From contig JAIOIE010000021.1 in assembly GCA_019912665.1 (NCBI GenBank), forward strand, positions 1 through 64,000: DNA of 64,000 nucleotides, given 5' to 3'. This document shows positions 8,671-17,486 of the stretch, one piece after another (position 1 is the first letter of the stretch; each line of letters begins with the position of its first letter). A model generated the notes under the pieces. That model was not told where the DNA came from and searched no databases. It saw nothing but the letters and a program-made list of their open reading frames with translations. The DNA comes from Deltaproteobacteria bacterium (GTDB lineage Bacteria; Desulfobacterota; GWC2-55-46). A program made the translations under genes and the position numbers.

Positions 8671-9459
8671 ATGCGAAACGAGGTCAGGGGAATAGCCGTT
8701 CAGGCCGCGAAGCGGGCGGGAAGCCTACTTAAGGAGCGGCTCGGGAAATACGGCGAGGTGGAGTTCAAGGGCGCTATAGACCTTGTTACTGAGGCCGACC
8801 GCGCATCCGAGGACCTCATAATGGGGGAGATAAGGAAGGCCTTTCCAGGCCACGGCATCCTTACCGAGGAGAGCCCGGAGGTGGTGAAGGACTCGCCGTT
8901 CAAATGGATAATAGACCCGCTCGACGGCACTACGAACTATTCACACGGCTTCCCCTTCTTCTGCGTCTCCATCGCCTTCGAGGAGGAAGGGGCGGTCGTA
9001 TTCGGGGCCGTATACGACCCCATGCTCGACGAGCTATACACGGCTGAAAGGGGCCGGGGCGCCTTCCTTAACGGCAAGGAGATAAGGGTCTCTTCCGCGG
9101 ACTCGCTCGGCAGGAGCCTACTTGCGACCGGCTTCCCCTATGATCTCCGTGTCGCTGACGACAATAACCTCGACCATTTTTCGGCCTTTTCGCTCAAGGC
9201 CCAGGCCATAAGGAGGGCGGGCTCGGCTGCCCTGGACCTCTGCTACACTGCCTCTAACAGGTTCGACGGGTACTGGGAGATGAAACTCCGGCCCTGGGAC
9301 GTAGCGGCAGGCGCGCTCATGGTTAAGGAGGCCGGAGGGCTGGTGACCGACTTTGGCGGCGGCCCTTTTTCAATCTACGGCAGGGAATGCCTTGCATCCA
9401 ACGGCAAAATACACGGGCACATGATAAAGGTGCTTAAGGGACTCGACCCGGATGCTTAA
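8671..9459 (+). CDS. Inositol monophosphatase family protein (copy 2)
   Basis: 262 residues, clearly paralogous to the preceding gene. Long blocks are shared (WIIDPLDGTTNYSHGFPFF, GRSLLATGFPYDL, RRAGSAALDLCY, WDVAAGALMVKEAGG). All metal ligands (EESPE, DPLDGT, WD) are intact. The start at 8671 is chosen because the family N-terminus begins there; the frame is open upstream into copy 1. Its stop overlaps the next gene by 8 nt, so the two are translated together. Confidence 0.92.
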   Translation: MRNEVRGIAVQAAKRAGSLLKERLGKYGEVEFKGAIDLVTEADRASEDLIMGEIRKAFPGHGILTEESPEVVKDSPFKWIIDPLDGTTNYSHGFPFFCVSIAFEEEGAVVFGAVYDPMLDELYTAERGRGAFLNGKEIRVSSADSLGRSLLATGFPYDLRVADDNNLDHFSAFSLKAQAIRRAGSAALDLCYTASNRFDGYWEMKLRPWDVAAGALMVKEAGGLVTDFGGGPFSIYGRECLASNGKIHGHMIKVLKGLDPDA

Positions 9460-9787
9460 CATAATTCTCAGGCTCATTATACTCACGGCCGGGATATTCC
9501 TCGCCTCGTACCTGGTCCCCGGAGTAAACGTCGAGGGCTACGGCCCTGCGATAAAGGCGGCTGTCCTTCTCGGGGTCATGAACCTCATAATAAAGCCGGT
9601 CCTCATAGTCCTTACTCTACCCATAAACATACTCACCCTTGGTCTTTTCACGCTTGTGCTTAACGGCCTTATACTCTGGGCAGTCGGCTGGCTCATAAGC
9701 GGCTTTGCAATCGCGGGGTTCCTGCCGGCCCTGGTCGGGGCGCTCGTCATAAGCCTTCTAAGCATCGTCCTCAACAGGTTCGTCTGA
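9452..9787 (+). CDS. YvlD / phage-holin-4 family membrane protein
   Basis: 111 residues with four hydrophobic helices and little else. The pattern LASYLVPGV-x-V-x(2)-YG-A, the NLIIKPVLIVLTLPINILTLGLFTLVLN core and a final helix ending near VLNRFV are typical of PF04020 (YvlD). Despite the holin-like name, most members are chromosomal and of unknown role. Its ATG overlaps the end of the second IMPase gene. A P1 palindromic element follows about 100 nt downstream. Confidence 0.88.
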   Translation: MLNIILRLIILTAGIFLASYLVPGVNVEGYGPAIKAAVLLGVMNLIIKPVLIVLTLPINILTLGLFTLVLNGLILWAVGWLISGFAIAGFLPALVGALVISLLSIVLNRFV

Positions 9788-9884
9788 ACCTTGACAGATC
9801 CCGGATTACTGGTTTTAATTAAGCTATGAATTCCGCCATGGAAAGCCGCTTTCAAGCCGCCTGCTTTCGAGATAAAACGCGAAA

Positions 9885-10026
9885 GGCATCCTCTAAAAAT
9901 TGGAGATTTTTCCAGCAATCAAGGAAGGCCGGGAATAAAAAGCGGAGCATATATGAACAATATGTGAGCATTTTTGTTCACGGACTGACGCAGAGTCCGG
10001 GGAAAAGATCATTTTTAGAGGTTGCC
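9885..10026 (+). repeat. P1 palindromic repeat, copy 1
   Basis: A roughly 142-bp imperfect palindrome. The outer arms (CCTCTAAAAATT... / ...ATTTTTAGAGG) and inner arms (GGCCGGGAATAAAAAGC / GCATTTTTGTTCACGGAC) enclose an A/T-rich loop around 9948-9967. The right inner arm is partly decayed. It ends 30 nt before the sod start codon. Other copies: 12628-12756, 28750-28887 and 49904-50044. Confidence 0.85.
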
Positions 10027-10056
10027 TAAAATAATCGTTAGTGGAAGGAGGTTCAG

Positions 10057-10671
10057 ATGCCACAGCACCAGCCAAAGAAGTTCGACCTCAAGCCCGAGGG
10101 CCTCTCCGAAGCGCAGATATCGAACCACAGGGACATACTCTACGTCGGCTACATCAATAAGTTGAACGAGATAGAGGATAAGCAGAAGAAGGCCGACCTC
10201 GGAACGGCAAACCAGGTCTTCTCGGACTGGAGGGCCTTGAAGATAGAAGAGACCTTCGCCTACAACGCCGTCGTCCTCCACGAGCTCTACTTCGAGAACC
10301 TCATGGGCAAGGGCGGCAAGCCGTCAGGGAAGCTCTCGGACCTTATCGCGAAGGAATGGGGCTCGTTCGAGAAGTGGTCCGAGGAGTTCAAGGCCTGCGG
10401 CATGTCGTGCAGGGGCTGGGTCGTTACGGCCCTCTCGCTCTACGACGGCAAGCTCCACAACTACTGCCTGGACGCGCACAACGAGAAGGTCCCTATGAAC
10501 GTGGTTCCGATACTCATAATGGACGTCTACGAGCACGCCTATTTCATGGACTACGGCGCAAAAAGGGCGCCCTACATCGACGCGTTCATGAAGAACATCA
10601 ACTGGAGCGCATGCCAGAAGCGGCTCGACAGGGTGGACCTCGACCAGGTGCTGAAAGAGGCGGCGAGCTGA
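10057..10671 (+). CDS. sodB: Fe/Mn superoxide dismutase
   Basis: Converts superoxide to O2 and H2O2. The 204-residue protein has the four metal ligands His24, His75, Asp156 and His160 (in DVYEHAYF). The usual second-sphere glutamine seems to be replaced by His141 (LDAHNEK), a variant seen in some archaeal and cambialistic enzymes, so the metal (Fe or Mn) cannot be assigned. There is no signal peptide, so it is cytoplasmic. GGAGG stands eight nt before the ATG. The 5' leader carries a P1 palindromic element, and a clear terminator follows. Confidence 0.93.
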   Translation: MPQHQPKKFDLKPEGLSEAQISNHRDILYVGYINKLNEIEDKQKKADLGTANQVFSDWRALKIEETFAYNAVVLHELYFENLMGKGGKPSGKLSDLIAKEWGSFEKWSEEFKACGMSCRGWVVTALSLYDGKLHNYCLDAHNEKVPMNVVPILIMDVYEHAYFMDYGAKRAPYIDAFMKNINWSACQKRLDRVDLDQVLKEAAS

Positions 10672-10696
10672 CGCCGCATTCGGAATAACGTAACAG

Positions 10697-10733
10697 AAAA
10701 AGCCCCGACTGAAAACTCGGGGCTTTCTTGTTT
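10697..10733 (+). terminator. Rho-independent terminator after sod
   Basis: AAAAGCCCCGA-CTGAAAAC-TCGGGGCTTTC: a stem of about 10 bp with flanking A and U tracts. Confidence 0.85.
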
Positions 10734-10773
10734 GAGAGTATAATTAAACGTCATTGCAGAGGCAGAGGCTTTT

Positions 10774-11198
10774 GCGCGCGCTGCCGCGCTCTTTTTGGGC
10801 ATAAGGCTCCGCTCTCGTTACGCCTCCATCATCCGGGCTCGGCCCTCCCCCATCCCTATGTTCGCTCCGCCTTATGCCCCGGGGTGGTTTGAAATACAAA
10901 AACAGAAACGAGTGAGATTCTTTTCGTCTTGAAACAAACCACGGAGGGTAAGGCGAGCGTAGCATAAGGGAGGTTGAGCGTGAACGGGCCGGGGAGTCAG
11001 GAGCGCGACTTCAGGGGGCCGTTGAAGATTCCCGGCATTACGCCGGGAATCTCCGACACAAGAGGAAGATTTTCGGATTTGCATCCGCTCGCTCGACCCA
11101 GAAAAAGCTCCTGGGTCTCTGCTCGCTTTTTGTGTGTTCACGGGTCGGGAGGAGGCAAGCAAGCGAGCTTTATCCTCGAAACCGCACGGCAGCGCGGA
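10774..11198. repeat. P2 structured repeat, copy A (full length)
   Basis: A non-coding element of about 425 bp filling the convergent gap between sod and the E2 gene. Its ends are near-perfect inverted repeats (CGCGCTGCCGCGC at left, GCACGGCAGCGCG at right). Internal hairpins are GGGCATAAGGC/GCCTTATGCCC (about 10798-10880), an 11-bp stem AGATTCCCGGC/GCCGGGAATCT (11026-11052) and GACCCAG/CTGGGTC (11095-11117). It is related in inverted orientation to copy B (26984-27456) and to the short copy C (35386-35509). No credible gene lies in it. Confidence 0.85.
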
Positions 11199-11260
11199 AA
11201 AATCATAATTATAAGTCAGAGTATGCCTCTTTTTCTCATTGAGGATGGGCACACCCGCCC

Positions 11261-12565
11261 TCACGAACTCTCAATGAATATCCTCCCGGGGTCTTCGAGA
11301 TAGGCTACTATCCTGTTAACGAACCGGGCTGCGTCCGCGCCGTCTATGACCCTGTGGTCGAAGGTGAATGAAATCGGGAGCACCTTCCTTATCGCAATTG
11401 AGCCGTTCACTACCCAGGGCCTGTCGCTTATCTTCCCCGTGCCTAGTATCGCCACATCCGGGTGGTTCATTATCGGTGTCGCATAGGTGCCGCCGAAGCT
11501 CCCGTAATTACTTATCGTGAATGTAGATCCCCTGAGCTCTTCCAGGGTTATTTTCCTTTCCCTGGCCTTCAAGGAAAGCTCCTGCAGTTCCGCGGCAAGA
11601 TCGAGTATGGTCTTTTTCTCTACATTCTTCACTACCGAGACCATGAGCCCCTCGGGCGTGTCCACGGCAAAGCCGATGTTGTAATATTTTTTAATGATTA
11701 TCTCGCCCGACTGCTCGTCGACCGAGGCGTTTACACGCGGGTAGGCTGCAAGGGCATGCTGCGCGGCCTTTATGAAGAAGGGAAGAAAGGTGAGGTGCAC
11801 CCCTCTTTCCTTCGCGACCCTGGCTTCTCTTTTCCGGAGGGCCCATAGCTCGGTAACGTCGGCGTCATCCATGCCGGTAACGAACGCGGCTGTCTTCTGG
11901 CTCGCGAGGAGGTTCTTGGCTATGGCCTTTCTTATGCCTCTTATGGGGACCCGCTCGACAGGCCCGTATTTGTCCTGTCCGGGCGCGGGCGGTCTTTCTT
12001 CGGGCCGTTTTTCCTCGGGAGGCTTGGGCCTTTCTTCAAGCCTCGGCTCGTAAGCCCTCTCTACGGCCTCTTCCTTTTCCGGCGGCCTGGGAGGGGCGGG
12101 CCTTCCTTCGGAAGCCGCCTTTACGTCCGCCTCGGTTACCATGCCGCCCGGGCCTGTGCCTCTTACGGTCGAGAGGTCCACTCCAAGCTTCTTGGCGAGA
12201 GAGCGCGCCTTTGGCGACGCCGTGACCTCCTCCTTTTCAGGGAGCGCGCCGACTACCGATACGGACGGAGGCCTCGCCCTCTTCTCCTCCTCGGCTTTCT
12301 TTTCAGGGGCCTTTTCCTCGGCGGCGGCTTCTGTCTCGATCTTCATCAGGGTCTCGCCGACCTTGACCGTCTCACGCTCGCCCTTATTGATGCCGGTTAC
12401 CTTTCCTCCCCTCGGGGACGGGACCTCGACAATGGCCTTGTCTGTCTCCACCTCGACGACGACCTGGTGCTCCTCTACTCGGTCGCCCTCCTTTACGCGC
12501 CATTTCACCACCTCGCCCTCGGTTATGCCCTCGCCGAGGTCCGGGAGCCGGAATTCGAATTCCAT
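11261..12565 (-). CDS. pdhC: Dihydrolipoamide acyltransferase (E2) of a 2-oxoacid dehydrogenase complex
   Basis: The 434-residue core of the pyruvate (or branched-chain 2-oxoacid) dehydrogenase complex, moving the acyl group from lipoate to CoA. There is one lipoyl domain at residues 1-78 with the lipoylated lysine in ETDKAIVEV, then a Pro/Glu/Lys-rich linker. The E1/E3-binding domain is at about 118-155 (SPKARSLAKKLGVDLSTVRGTGPGG). The catalytic domain is at about 205-434 with FDHRVIDGADAARF (catalytic His, then Asp). The ATG has AGGAGGG upstream. It is the third gene of the pdhA-pdhB-E2 operon, separated from pdhB by a P1 repeat. No E3 (lpd) gene follows. Confidence 0.95.
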   Translation of the reverse strand: MEFEFRLPDLGEGITEGEVVKWRVKEGDRVEEHQVVVEVETDKAIVEVPSPRGGKVTGINKGERETVKVGETLMKIETEAAAEEKAPEKKAEEEKRARPPSVSVVGALPEKEEVTASPKARSLAKKLGVDLSTVRGTGPGGMVTEADVKAASEGRPAPPRPPEKEEAVERAYEPRLEERPKPPEEKRPEERPPAPGQDKYGPVERVPIRGIRKAIAKNLLASQKTAAFVTGMDDADVTELWALRKREARVAKERGVHLTFLPFFIKAAQHALAAYPRVNASVDEQSGEIIIKKYYNIGFAVDTPEGLMVSVVKNVEKKTILDLAAELQELSLKARERKITLEELRGSTFTISNYGSFGGTYATPIMNHPDVAILGTGKISDRPWVVNGSIAIRKVLPISFTFDHRVIDGADAARFVNRIVAYLEDPGRIFIESS

Positions 12566-12627
12566 CGAGCCCTCCTGAAAGAAGCGCTAAGTAAGATTTG
12601 CCGCGACCCTCGTACATCTAAATAGGG

Positions 12628-12756
12628 TGCCTCTGATCAGTGATTTTTCCCGAGGTCGAGGCAGGGTGGAAGTAAAAAGCGCAGTATATAAGAGAATATG
12701 TGAGCATTTTTACTTCCGCCCTAACGAAGAGATCGGGGAAAAGAGCGATTTTCAAT
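12628..12756 (-). repeat. P1 palindromic repeat, copy 2
   Basis: About 130 bp between the pdhB stop codon and the E2 start. The inner stem AGGGTGGAAGTAAAAA / TTTTTACTTCCGCCCT differs from the other copies (AGGCCGGGAATAAAAA / TTTTTATTCCCGGCCT) at matched positions on both arms, so pairing is kept. The outer arms are partly decayed. Confidence 0.85.
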
Positions 12757-13719
12757 TCAGTACTGCATTACCTTCTCGTAGGCCGCCCTGATCCTCTCGG
12801 GGGAGGGCATGTAATGGTCCTCGAGCCTTGCCATCGGTATAACGGCATCCGGCGCAGCCACCCTTATTACCGGGGCCTTCAGGTACTCGAACGCCTCCTC
12901 AGCCACGAGTGCCGCTATCTCCGCACCGAAGCCCCCGATCCGGGTCGCCTCGTAAACGACAACGAGCCTGCCGGTCTTCTTGACCGACTTTATTACGGTC
13001 TCCTCGTCATAGGGGCGGAGCGTCTGGAGGTCTATTATCTCGCAGTCGAAGTCCTCTGAGGCCTCTGCGGCCCTGTGGAGCATGGTGCCCCAGGAGACGA
13101 CCGTAATGTCATTCCCCTCCTGATAAACGGAGGCCTTGCCGAGAGGTATCGTATACTCCTCTTCCGGCACCTCGGCCTTTATGGACCTGTATAGCCTTGA
13201 TGCCTCCAGAAAAAATACCGGATCGGGGTCCCTTATTGCCGAGGTAAGGAGGCCCTTGGCGCTGTACGGGTTTGAAGGCACGACCACTTTGATGCCCGGC
13301 ATGTGGCAGAAGAGCGCCTCGGTCGATTCCGAATGCAGTTCCGGCGGCTTTATGCCTATGCCGTATGGGGTGCGGACGACCATCGGGCAGGTGAAACGGT
13401 TTCTTGAACGGGAGCGTAAGCGCGCGGCGTGCGAAAAGAGCTGCTCAAGCCCTGCGTAGGTAAATCCCATGAACTGTATCTCGGCAACCGGCTTCATGCC
13501 GTAGGCCGAAAGCCCGACCGCCGTGCCTATGATGCCGAGCTCCGAAAGGGGCGTATCCATGACCCTGTCCGGGCCGAATTTATCCAGGAGGCCCTGAGTG
13601 ACCCTGAAAACGCCTCCGTCCTTTCCCACGTCCTCGCCGATTACGATGACGTCCCTGTCCCGCTCCATCTCCTGGGCGAGGGCCTGGTTTATGGCTTGCA
13701 CAAGGTTCAGCCTCGCCAC
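12757..13719 (-). CDS. pdhB: 2-oxoacid dehydrogenase E1 component, beta subunit
   Basis: 320 residues. With the alpha subunit it decarboxylates pyruvate (or a branched 2-oxoacid) using thiamine diphosphate. Recognised by RLNLVQAINQAL, IGEDVGKDGGVFRVTQGL, the FMGFTYAGLEQLFSHAA segment and the C-terminal transketolase domain with RIGGFGAEIAALVAEEAF. The frame is open further upstream, but the conserved N-terminus and a GGAG site fix the GTG at 13719. This overlaps the end of pdhA by 13 nt and indicates translational coupling. Confidence 0.94.
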   Translation of the reverse strand: MARLNLVQAINQALAQEMERDRDVIVIGEDVGKDGGVFRVTQGLLDKFGPDRVMDTPLSELGIIGTAVGLSAYGMKPVAEIQFMGFTYAGLEQLFSHAARLRSRSRNRFTCPMVVRTPYGIGIKPPELHSESTEALFCHMPGIKVVVPSNPYSAKGLLTSAIRDPDPVFFLEASRLYRSIKAEVPEEEYTIPLGKASVYQEGNDITVVSWGTMLHRAAEASEDFDCEIIDLQTLRPYDEETVIKSVKKTGRLVVVYEATRIGGFGAEIAALVAEEAFEYLKAPVIRVAAPDAVIPMARLEDHYMPSPERIRAAYEKVMQY

Positions 13720-14774
13720 TTTAACTCCTTCAACTCCCGGCCCTGCCTCGGGGTAAGCGAGCCATAGGTGTATTTTATGATGTCGGCCGGGTCCGGTGCC
13801 TCGAACGCCTCGGCCTTCTTTATCTCGGCATCGACCCTCTCCTCGGCCTTCTTCGTAACGCCCTCCTCGTATTCCTTCGACCACCAACCCTTTTTTTCCA
13901 TATATGTCCTGAGCCTCTTAAGGGGCTCCCTCTCCTTCCAGTACTCGACCTCTTCGTCGCTTCTATATCTTGACGAGTCGTCGGCCGTCGTGTGGTCGTC
14001 GAGGCGGTATGTGAAACACTCTATGAGGGTAGGCCCTCCGTCTGCCCTGGCTTTCTCTATCGCGTCCTTCGTGACCTTATATACGGCCGCGATGTCGTTT
14101 CCGTCCACCTGGACGCCCTCGAAGCCGTAACCGAAGGCCCTCTCGGCTATCGTTTTGGCGGCGGTCTGCCTGGCCCTCGGCACGGATATGGCCCACTGGT
14201 TGTTCTGGCATATGAATATGGCCGGGACCTTGAAGGCGCCGGCAAAGTTGAGCCCCTCGTGAAAATCGCCCTTTGACGAGCCGCCGTCCCCGAAGTAGAC
14301 TGCCGCCGTTTTCCTGTGCCCCTTGAGCTTCATGGCCCAGGCCGCGCCAGTGGCGTGCGGTATCTGGGTGCCCACGGGCACGCTCATGGGAAAGAGTTTA
14401 AAGCCCGGGGGGGCCTGCATGCCGCGTTCGTCCCCGGCCCAGTAGCGGTAGAGCATCCATATGGGATAGCCCCTGGCGATGTAGACCCCGGATTCCCTGA
14501 AAGAAGGAAATAGCCAGTCCTCTTCTCCGAAGGCGAGGGCCGAGCCTATCTGGGAGGCCTCCTGCCCCCAGATTGAGGCATAGGTGCCGAGCCGCCCTTC
14601 CCTCTGGAGGCTCAAGGCCCTGTGGTTGAAGGTCCGGGCGAGTATTATGGTCTCGAAAAAGCGCCGGAAGTCCTCCTCGGTGAACCGGCTTACGAGCGGT
14701 CCGTCGGCCTCGCCCTTCTCATCGATTATCTGGATGTTTTTCGTCTCGGAGCTTGAAACGGTCTTTGTAGGCAT
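13707..14774 (-). CDS. pdhA: 2-oxoacid dehydrogenase E1 component, alpha subunit
   Basis: 355 residues. The thiamine-diphosphate motif runs from GDGGSSKGDFHEGLNFA to NNQWAIS (about residues 158-190). DDHTTADDSSRYR, the phosphorylation-loop region of the family, is near 265. It is the first gene of the operon with the beta subunit and E2. The enzyme could use pyruvate or branched-chain 2-oxoacids; the sequence alone does not settle this. It is divergent from hisIE with about 80 nt between starts, so both promoters must lie there. Confidence 0.94.
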   Translation of the reverse strand: MPTKTVSSSETKNIQIIDEKGEADGPLVSRFTEEDFRRFFETIILARTFNHRALSLQREGRLGTYASIWGQEASQIGSALAFGEEDWLFPSFRESGVYIARGYPIWMLYRYWAGDERGMQAPPGFKLFPMSVPVGTQIPHATGAAWAMKLKGHRKTAAVYFGDGGSSKGDFHEGLNFAGAFKVPAIFICQNNQWAISVPRARQTAAKTIAERAFGYGFEGVQVDGNDIAAVYKVTKDAIEKARADGGPTLIECFTYRLDDHTTADDSSRYRSDEEVEYWKEREPLKRLRTYMEKKGWWSKEYEEGVTKKAEERVDAEIKKAEAFEAPDPADIIKYTYGSLTPRQGRELKELKWRG

Positions 14775-14853
14775 AGAGGAAGTCTATCAGCCAAAAACCT
14801 GACCGTCAAGGCGGCCCGGCCTTCTCAAAAGACTGGAATTTACGGAAATCCGC

Positions 14854-15543
14854 ATGGTATTATATCCGCCTGTGGAACCGATCCAGTTCGACATAAGCCC
14901 GGTGAAATTCAACGAGAACGGGCTCGTGCCCGCCATTACGCAGGACTCCCGGACATCCGAGGTCCTCATGATGGCATGGATGGACAGGGTTGCCGTCGAG
15001 AAGACACTCGCTACCGGGAGGGCGCACTACTTTAGCCGCTCCCGTGGGAAGCTCTGGCTAAAGGGCGAGACATCCGGGAATTTCCAGGAGGTCCGGTCCA
15101 TAAGGTACGACTGCGACGGGGATACACTTCTCTTGCTCGTCGAGCCAAAGGGGCCTGCCTGCCACACGGGCGAAAGGACCTGTTTTTACCGGGCCCTCGA
15201 CGGGGGGGAGGTAAAGCCCACTGGCCCTGCCGTGCTAACGGAGCTCATGAATGTGCTCGGGGAGAGGAAGAAGGCCGACCCGGCGAAGTCATATGTCGCT
15301 TCGCTCTACGCGAAGGGCCTTACGAAGATACTAGATAAGATCGAGGAAGAATCGGGAGAGCTTCTTGATGCCGCAAGCTCAAAGGACAACGGCCAGGTGG
15401 TCTATGAGTTTTCGGACCTCCTCTTCCACTGCATGGTCCTCCTTTCAGAGAAGGGCATCGGCATGGACGAGATATACGGGGAGCTTGCGAGGCGTTTCGG
15501 CATATCCGGGATAGCGGAAAAGGAGGCGAGGAGCGGGAAATGA
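14854..15543 (+). CDS. hisIE: Phosphoribosyl-AMP cyclohydrolase / phosphoribosyl-ATP pyrophosphatase
   Basis: A bifunctional enzyme for steps two and three of histidine synthesis. The HisI part (about residues 10-125) has [33 protein letters not shown], the metal-binding DCDGDTLL and the zinc cysteine in [10 protein letters not shown]. The HisE part (about 130-229) has the MazG-like [16 protein letters not shown] and [15 protein letters not shown] helices. It stands alone, without other his genes nearby. The stop overlaps the HIT gene (ATGA). Confidence 0.95.
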   Translation: MVLYPPVEPIQFDISPVKFNENGLVPAITQDSRTSEVLMMAWMDRVAVEKTLATGRAHYFSRSRGKLWLKGETSGNFQEVRSIRYDCDGDTLLLLVEPKGPACHTGERTCFYRALDGGEVKPTGPAVLTELMNVLGERKKADPAKSYVASLYAKGLTKILDKIEEESGELLDAASSKDNGQVVYEFSDLLFHCMVLLSEKGIGMDEIYGELARRFGISGIAEKEARSGK

Positions 15544-15878
15544 GCGATTGCATATTCTGCCGTATCGGGAGGAAAGAAGTCAAATCCGAAATCGTCCTCG
15601 AAAGCGAGAAGCTCATCGCCATAAAGGACATCAACCCTCAGGCCCCCACGCACATCCTCATAATCCCCAAGGCCCATTACGAAACGCTCATGGACTGCGA
15701 TGATAAAGAGCTCCTTTCCGATATGCTCGAGACCGCAAAGGCCCTGGCGAAAAAGCTCGGGCTGGACAAGAGGGGTTTCCGCACCGTCATAAACACAAAT
15801 GAGGAGGGCGGCCAGACCGTCTTCCATCTGCATATGCATTTCATGGCCGGGAGGCTTCTTCTCGGCAGGATGGGATAA
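15540..15878 (+). CDS. HIT-family nucleotide hydrolase (HinT-like)
   Basis: 112 residues. It begins [12 protein letters not shown], the usual CxxC zinc pair of bacterial HinT. The histidine triad is present as HLHMH (about residues 98-102). HinT proteins hydrolyse aminoacyl- or phosphoramidate-AMP. The ATG lies in an ATGA overlap with hisIE, so the two are translationally coupled. This neighbourhood is shared with other bacteria. Confidence 0.93.
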   Translation: MSDCIFCRIGRKEVKSEIVLESEKLIAIKDINPQAPTHILIIPKAHYETLMDCDDKELLSDMLETAKALAKKLGLDKRGFRTVINTNEEGGQTVFHLHMHFMAGRLLLGRMG

Positions 15879-15901
15879 GAAAGGGAGGCGCAAGAAAGAG
15901 T

Positions 15902-16180
15902 ATGGCGGAAATACTACCGGGCCCGGTTTGCCACAGCTGCGGCATGCTCATAATGAACAAGGACGAGTTCGGCTGCGAGGCGAACCTTACCGTAATGAAC
16001 ACCTTCTACTGCAGGTACTGCTACTGGAAGGGGCAGTTTACCGAGCCGGATATCACAAAGGAAGAGATGCTTGAGAAGCTCTCTTCCGCCATGATGACCA
16101 GCAAGAACATCTCGAAGGAAGAGGCCAGCGAGATGGCCTGGAGCAGGATGAAGCTCCTTAAGAGGTGGAAGGGGAAGTAA
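15902..16180 (+). CDS. Small zinc-ribbon protein
   Basis: 92 residues. Two CxxC pairs (CHSCGM near residue 10 and CRYCYWKG near 38), plus FGCEAN between them, form a putative zinc ribbon of the Zn_ribbon_2 type (PF12674), followed by a charged helical tail. The role is unknown. It may form one transcript with hisIE and the HIT gene (23-nt gap). Confidence 0.8.
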   Translation: MAEILPGPVCHSCGMLIMNKDEFGCEANLTVMNTFYCRYCYWKGQFTEPDITKEEMLEKLSSAMMTSKNISKEEASEMAWSRMKLLKRWKGK

Positions 16181-16201
16181 TAAAGAGCAGGTCTTCGGGG
16201 G

Positions 16202-17410
16202 TCAAATCCCATATCCCTTTCCCTCAAGCTCTTTTCTTATCCTTTCAGAATGACGGTGGCCTTCGGTCTCAAGCACTATCTCGAGCCGGATGGTGTTGAT
16301 GGGCGCGGATACGGCCTCCCTCTCGTGTATCACGTGGAGGATGTTGGCCTTGAGCGCGGCTATGTCGGCGGTGAGGCGGGCAAGCGAGCCTGGCTCGTCG
16401 GGTATTAGGGCCGACAGCCTCAATATCCTCCCTTCCCGTATGAGCCCGAGCCTTATTATCCTGTCAAGCGTAGTAACGTCGATATTCCCGCCGCTAAGGA
16501 CGAAGATGGCCTTCTTGATCGTTTTCGGGAGCTTCCCTTCGATGGCCGCTGCAACGCCCACCGCGCCCGCGCCCTCCACGACGAGCTTTTTCCTTTCAAG
16601 GAGCTGCACTATCGCCCATGCGATAGAGTCCTCGCCCGCGTCATTGACCTCGTCTACAAGCTCTTTTATTATCTTAAAGGTCTTCTCACCGGGGCGCTTT
16701 ACGGCTATTCCGTCGGCGATGGTGGGCCTCTCCTCGACCTCCGATGGCTCGCCCCTTCTAAGGGATTCGATGCACGAGCTCGAGGCCGCGGCCTCAACAC
16801 CTATTACCTTTATGCCCGGGTTTTTCTCCTTCACTATCGAGGCAATCCCCGAGATGAGGCCGCCTCCGCCCACCGGCACAACGATGGCGTCCGCATCCGG
16901 CGCGGCCTCAATTATCTCAAGGCCTATGGTTCCCTGCCCGGCGATTATCGAATAATCGTCAAAAGGATGGATTAGCGTCAGGCCCCTCTGGGCGGAAAGC
17001 TCCCTCGCGTGCGCGAAGGACTCGATGAAATTCCTGCCGCGGATCAAAACCTCGCCGCCGTATCCCTTTGTGGCCACGAACTTGACGATGGGTGTCGTCT
17101 CGGGCATAACTATGAGCGATTTCACGCCAAGGAGCGACGCGGCCCACGCCACACCCTGGGCGTGATTGCCAGACGAGGCGGCTATTACTCCCGCTGATTT
17201 TTCCACGTCTGAAAGAGAGGATATTTTGAAGAAGGCCCCGCGCGCCTTGAAGGAGCCGGTCTTCTGGAGGTTTTCGAGCTTAAGGTGGCATTCGAAGCCG
17301 AAGAGCCTGGAGAGGCTGGAAGAGTATATGAGCGGTGTGGGGCTTATGACCCCTTTGAACCTTTCCGCTGCTTCCCTTACGAGGTCAGAAAGGGCCTTGG
17401 ACATGGGCAC
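16202..17410 (-). CDS. ilvA: Threonine ammonia-lyase
   Basis: A PLP enzyme deaminating threonine to 2-oxobutyrate for isoleucine synthesis or catabolism. The 402-residue protein has the PLP-lysine motif KLENLQKTGSFKARGA (about 42-57), the glycine loop VPVGGGGLISGI (about 180) and one C-terminal ACT domain (about 325-400: IPDEPGSLARLTADIAALKANILHV). The single ACT domain resembles the catabolic/TdcB-like long form rather than E. coli IlvA, which has two. ATG 17410 or the ATG two codons on could be the start. It ends 22 nt from the convergent zinc-ribbon gene. Confidence 0.93.
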   Translation of the reverse strand: MPMSKALSDLVREAAERFKGVISPTPLIYSSSLSRLFGFECHLKLENLQKTGSFKARGAFFKISSLSDVEKSAGVIAASSGNHAQGVAWAASLLGVKSLIVMPETTPIVKFVATKGYGGEVLIRGRNFIESFAHARELSAQRGLTLIHPFDDYSIIAGQGTIGLEIIEAAPDADAIVVPVGGGGLISGIASIVKEKNPGIKVIGVEAAASSSCIESLRRGEPSEVEERPTIADGIAVKRPGEKTFKIIKELVDEVNDAGEDSIAWAIVQLLERKKLVVEGAGAVGVAAAIEGKLPKTIKKAIFVLSGGNIDVTTLDRIIRLGLIREGRILRLSALIPDEPGSLARLTADIAALKANILHVIHEREAVSAPINTIRLEIVLETEGHRHSERIRKELEGKGYGI

Positions 17411-17486
17411 CAGGTTTTGGTTCAGCCGATTATTGGACGTGACCTTTAAAAAAATAAAACTGAACGCGCCTTAATTGTGAGGCGCC

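Noticed and set aside
10872-11264. Possible small genes within P2 copy A
   Set aside because: No family match or start context, and the stretch is a hairpin-rich repeat whose copies do not preserve one reading frame.
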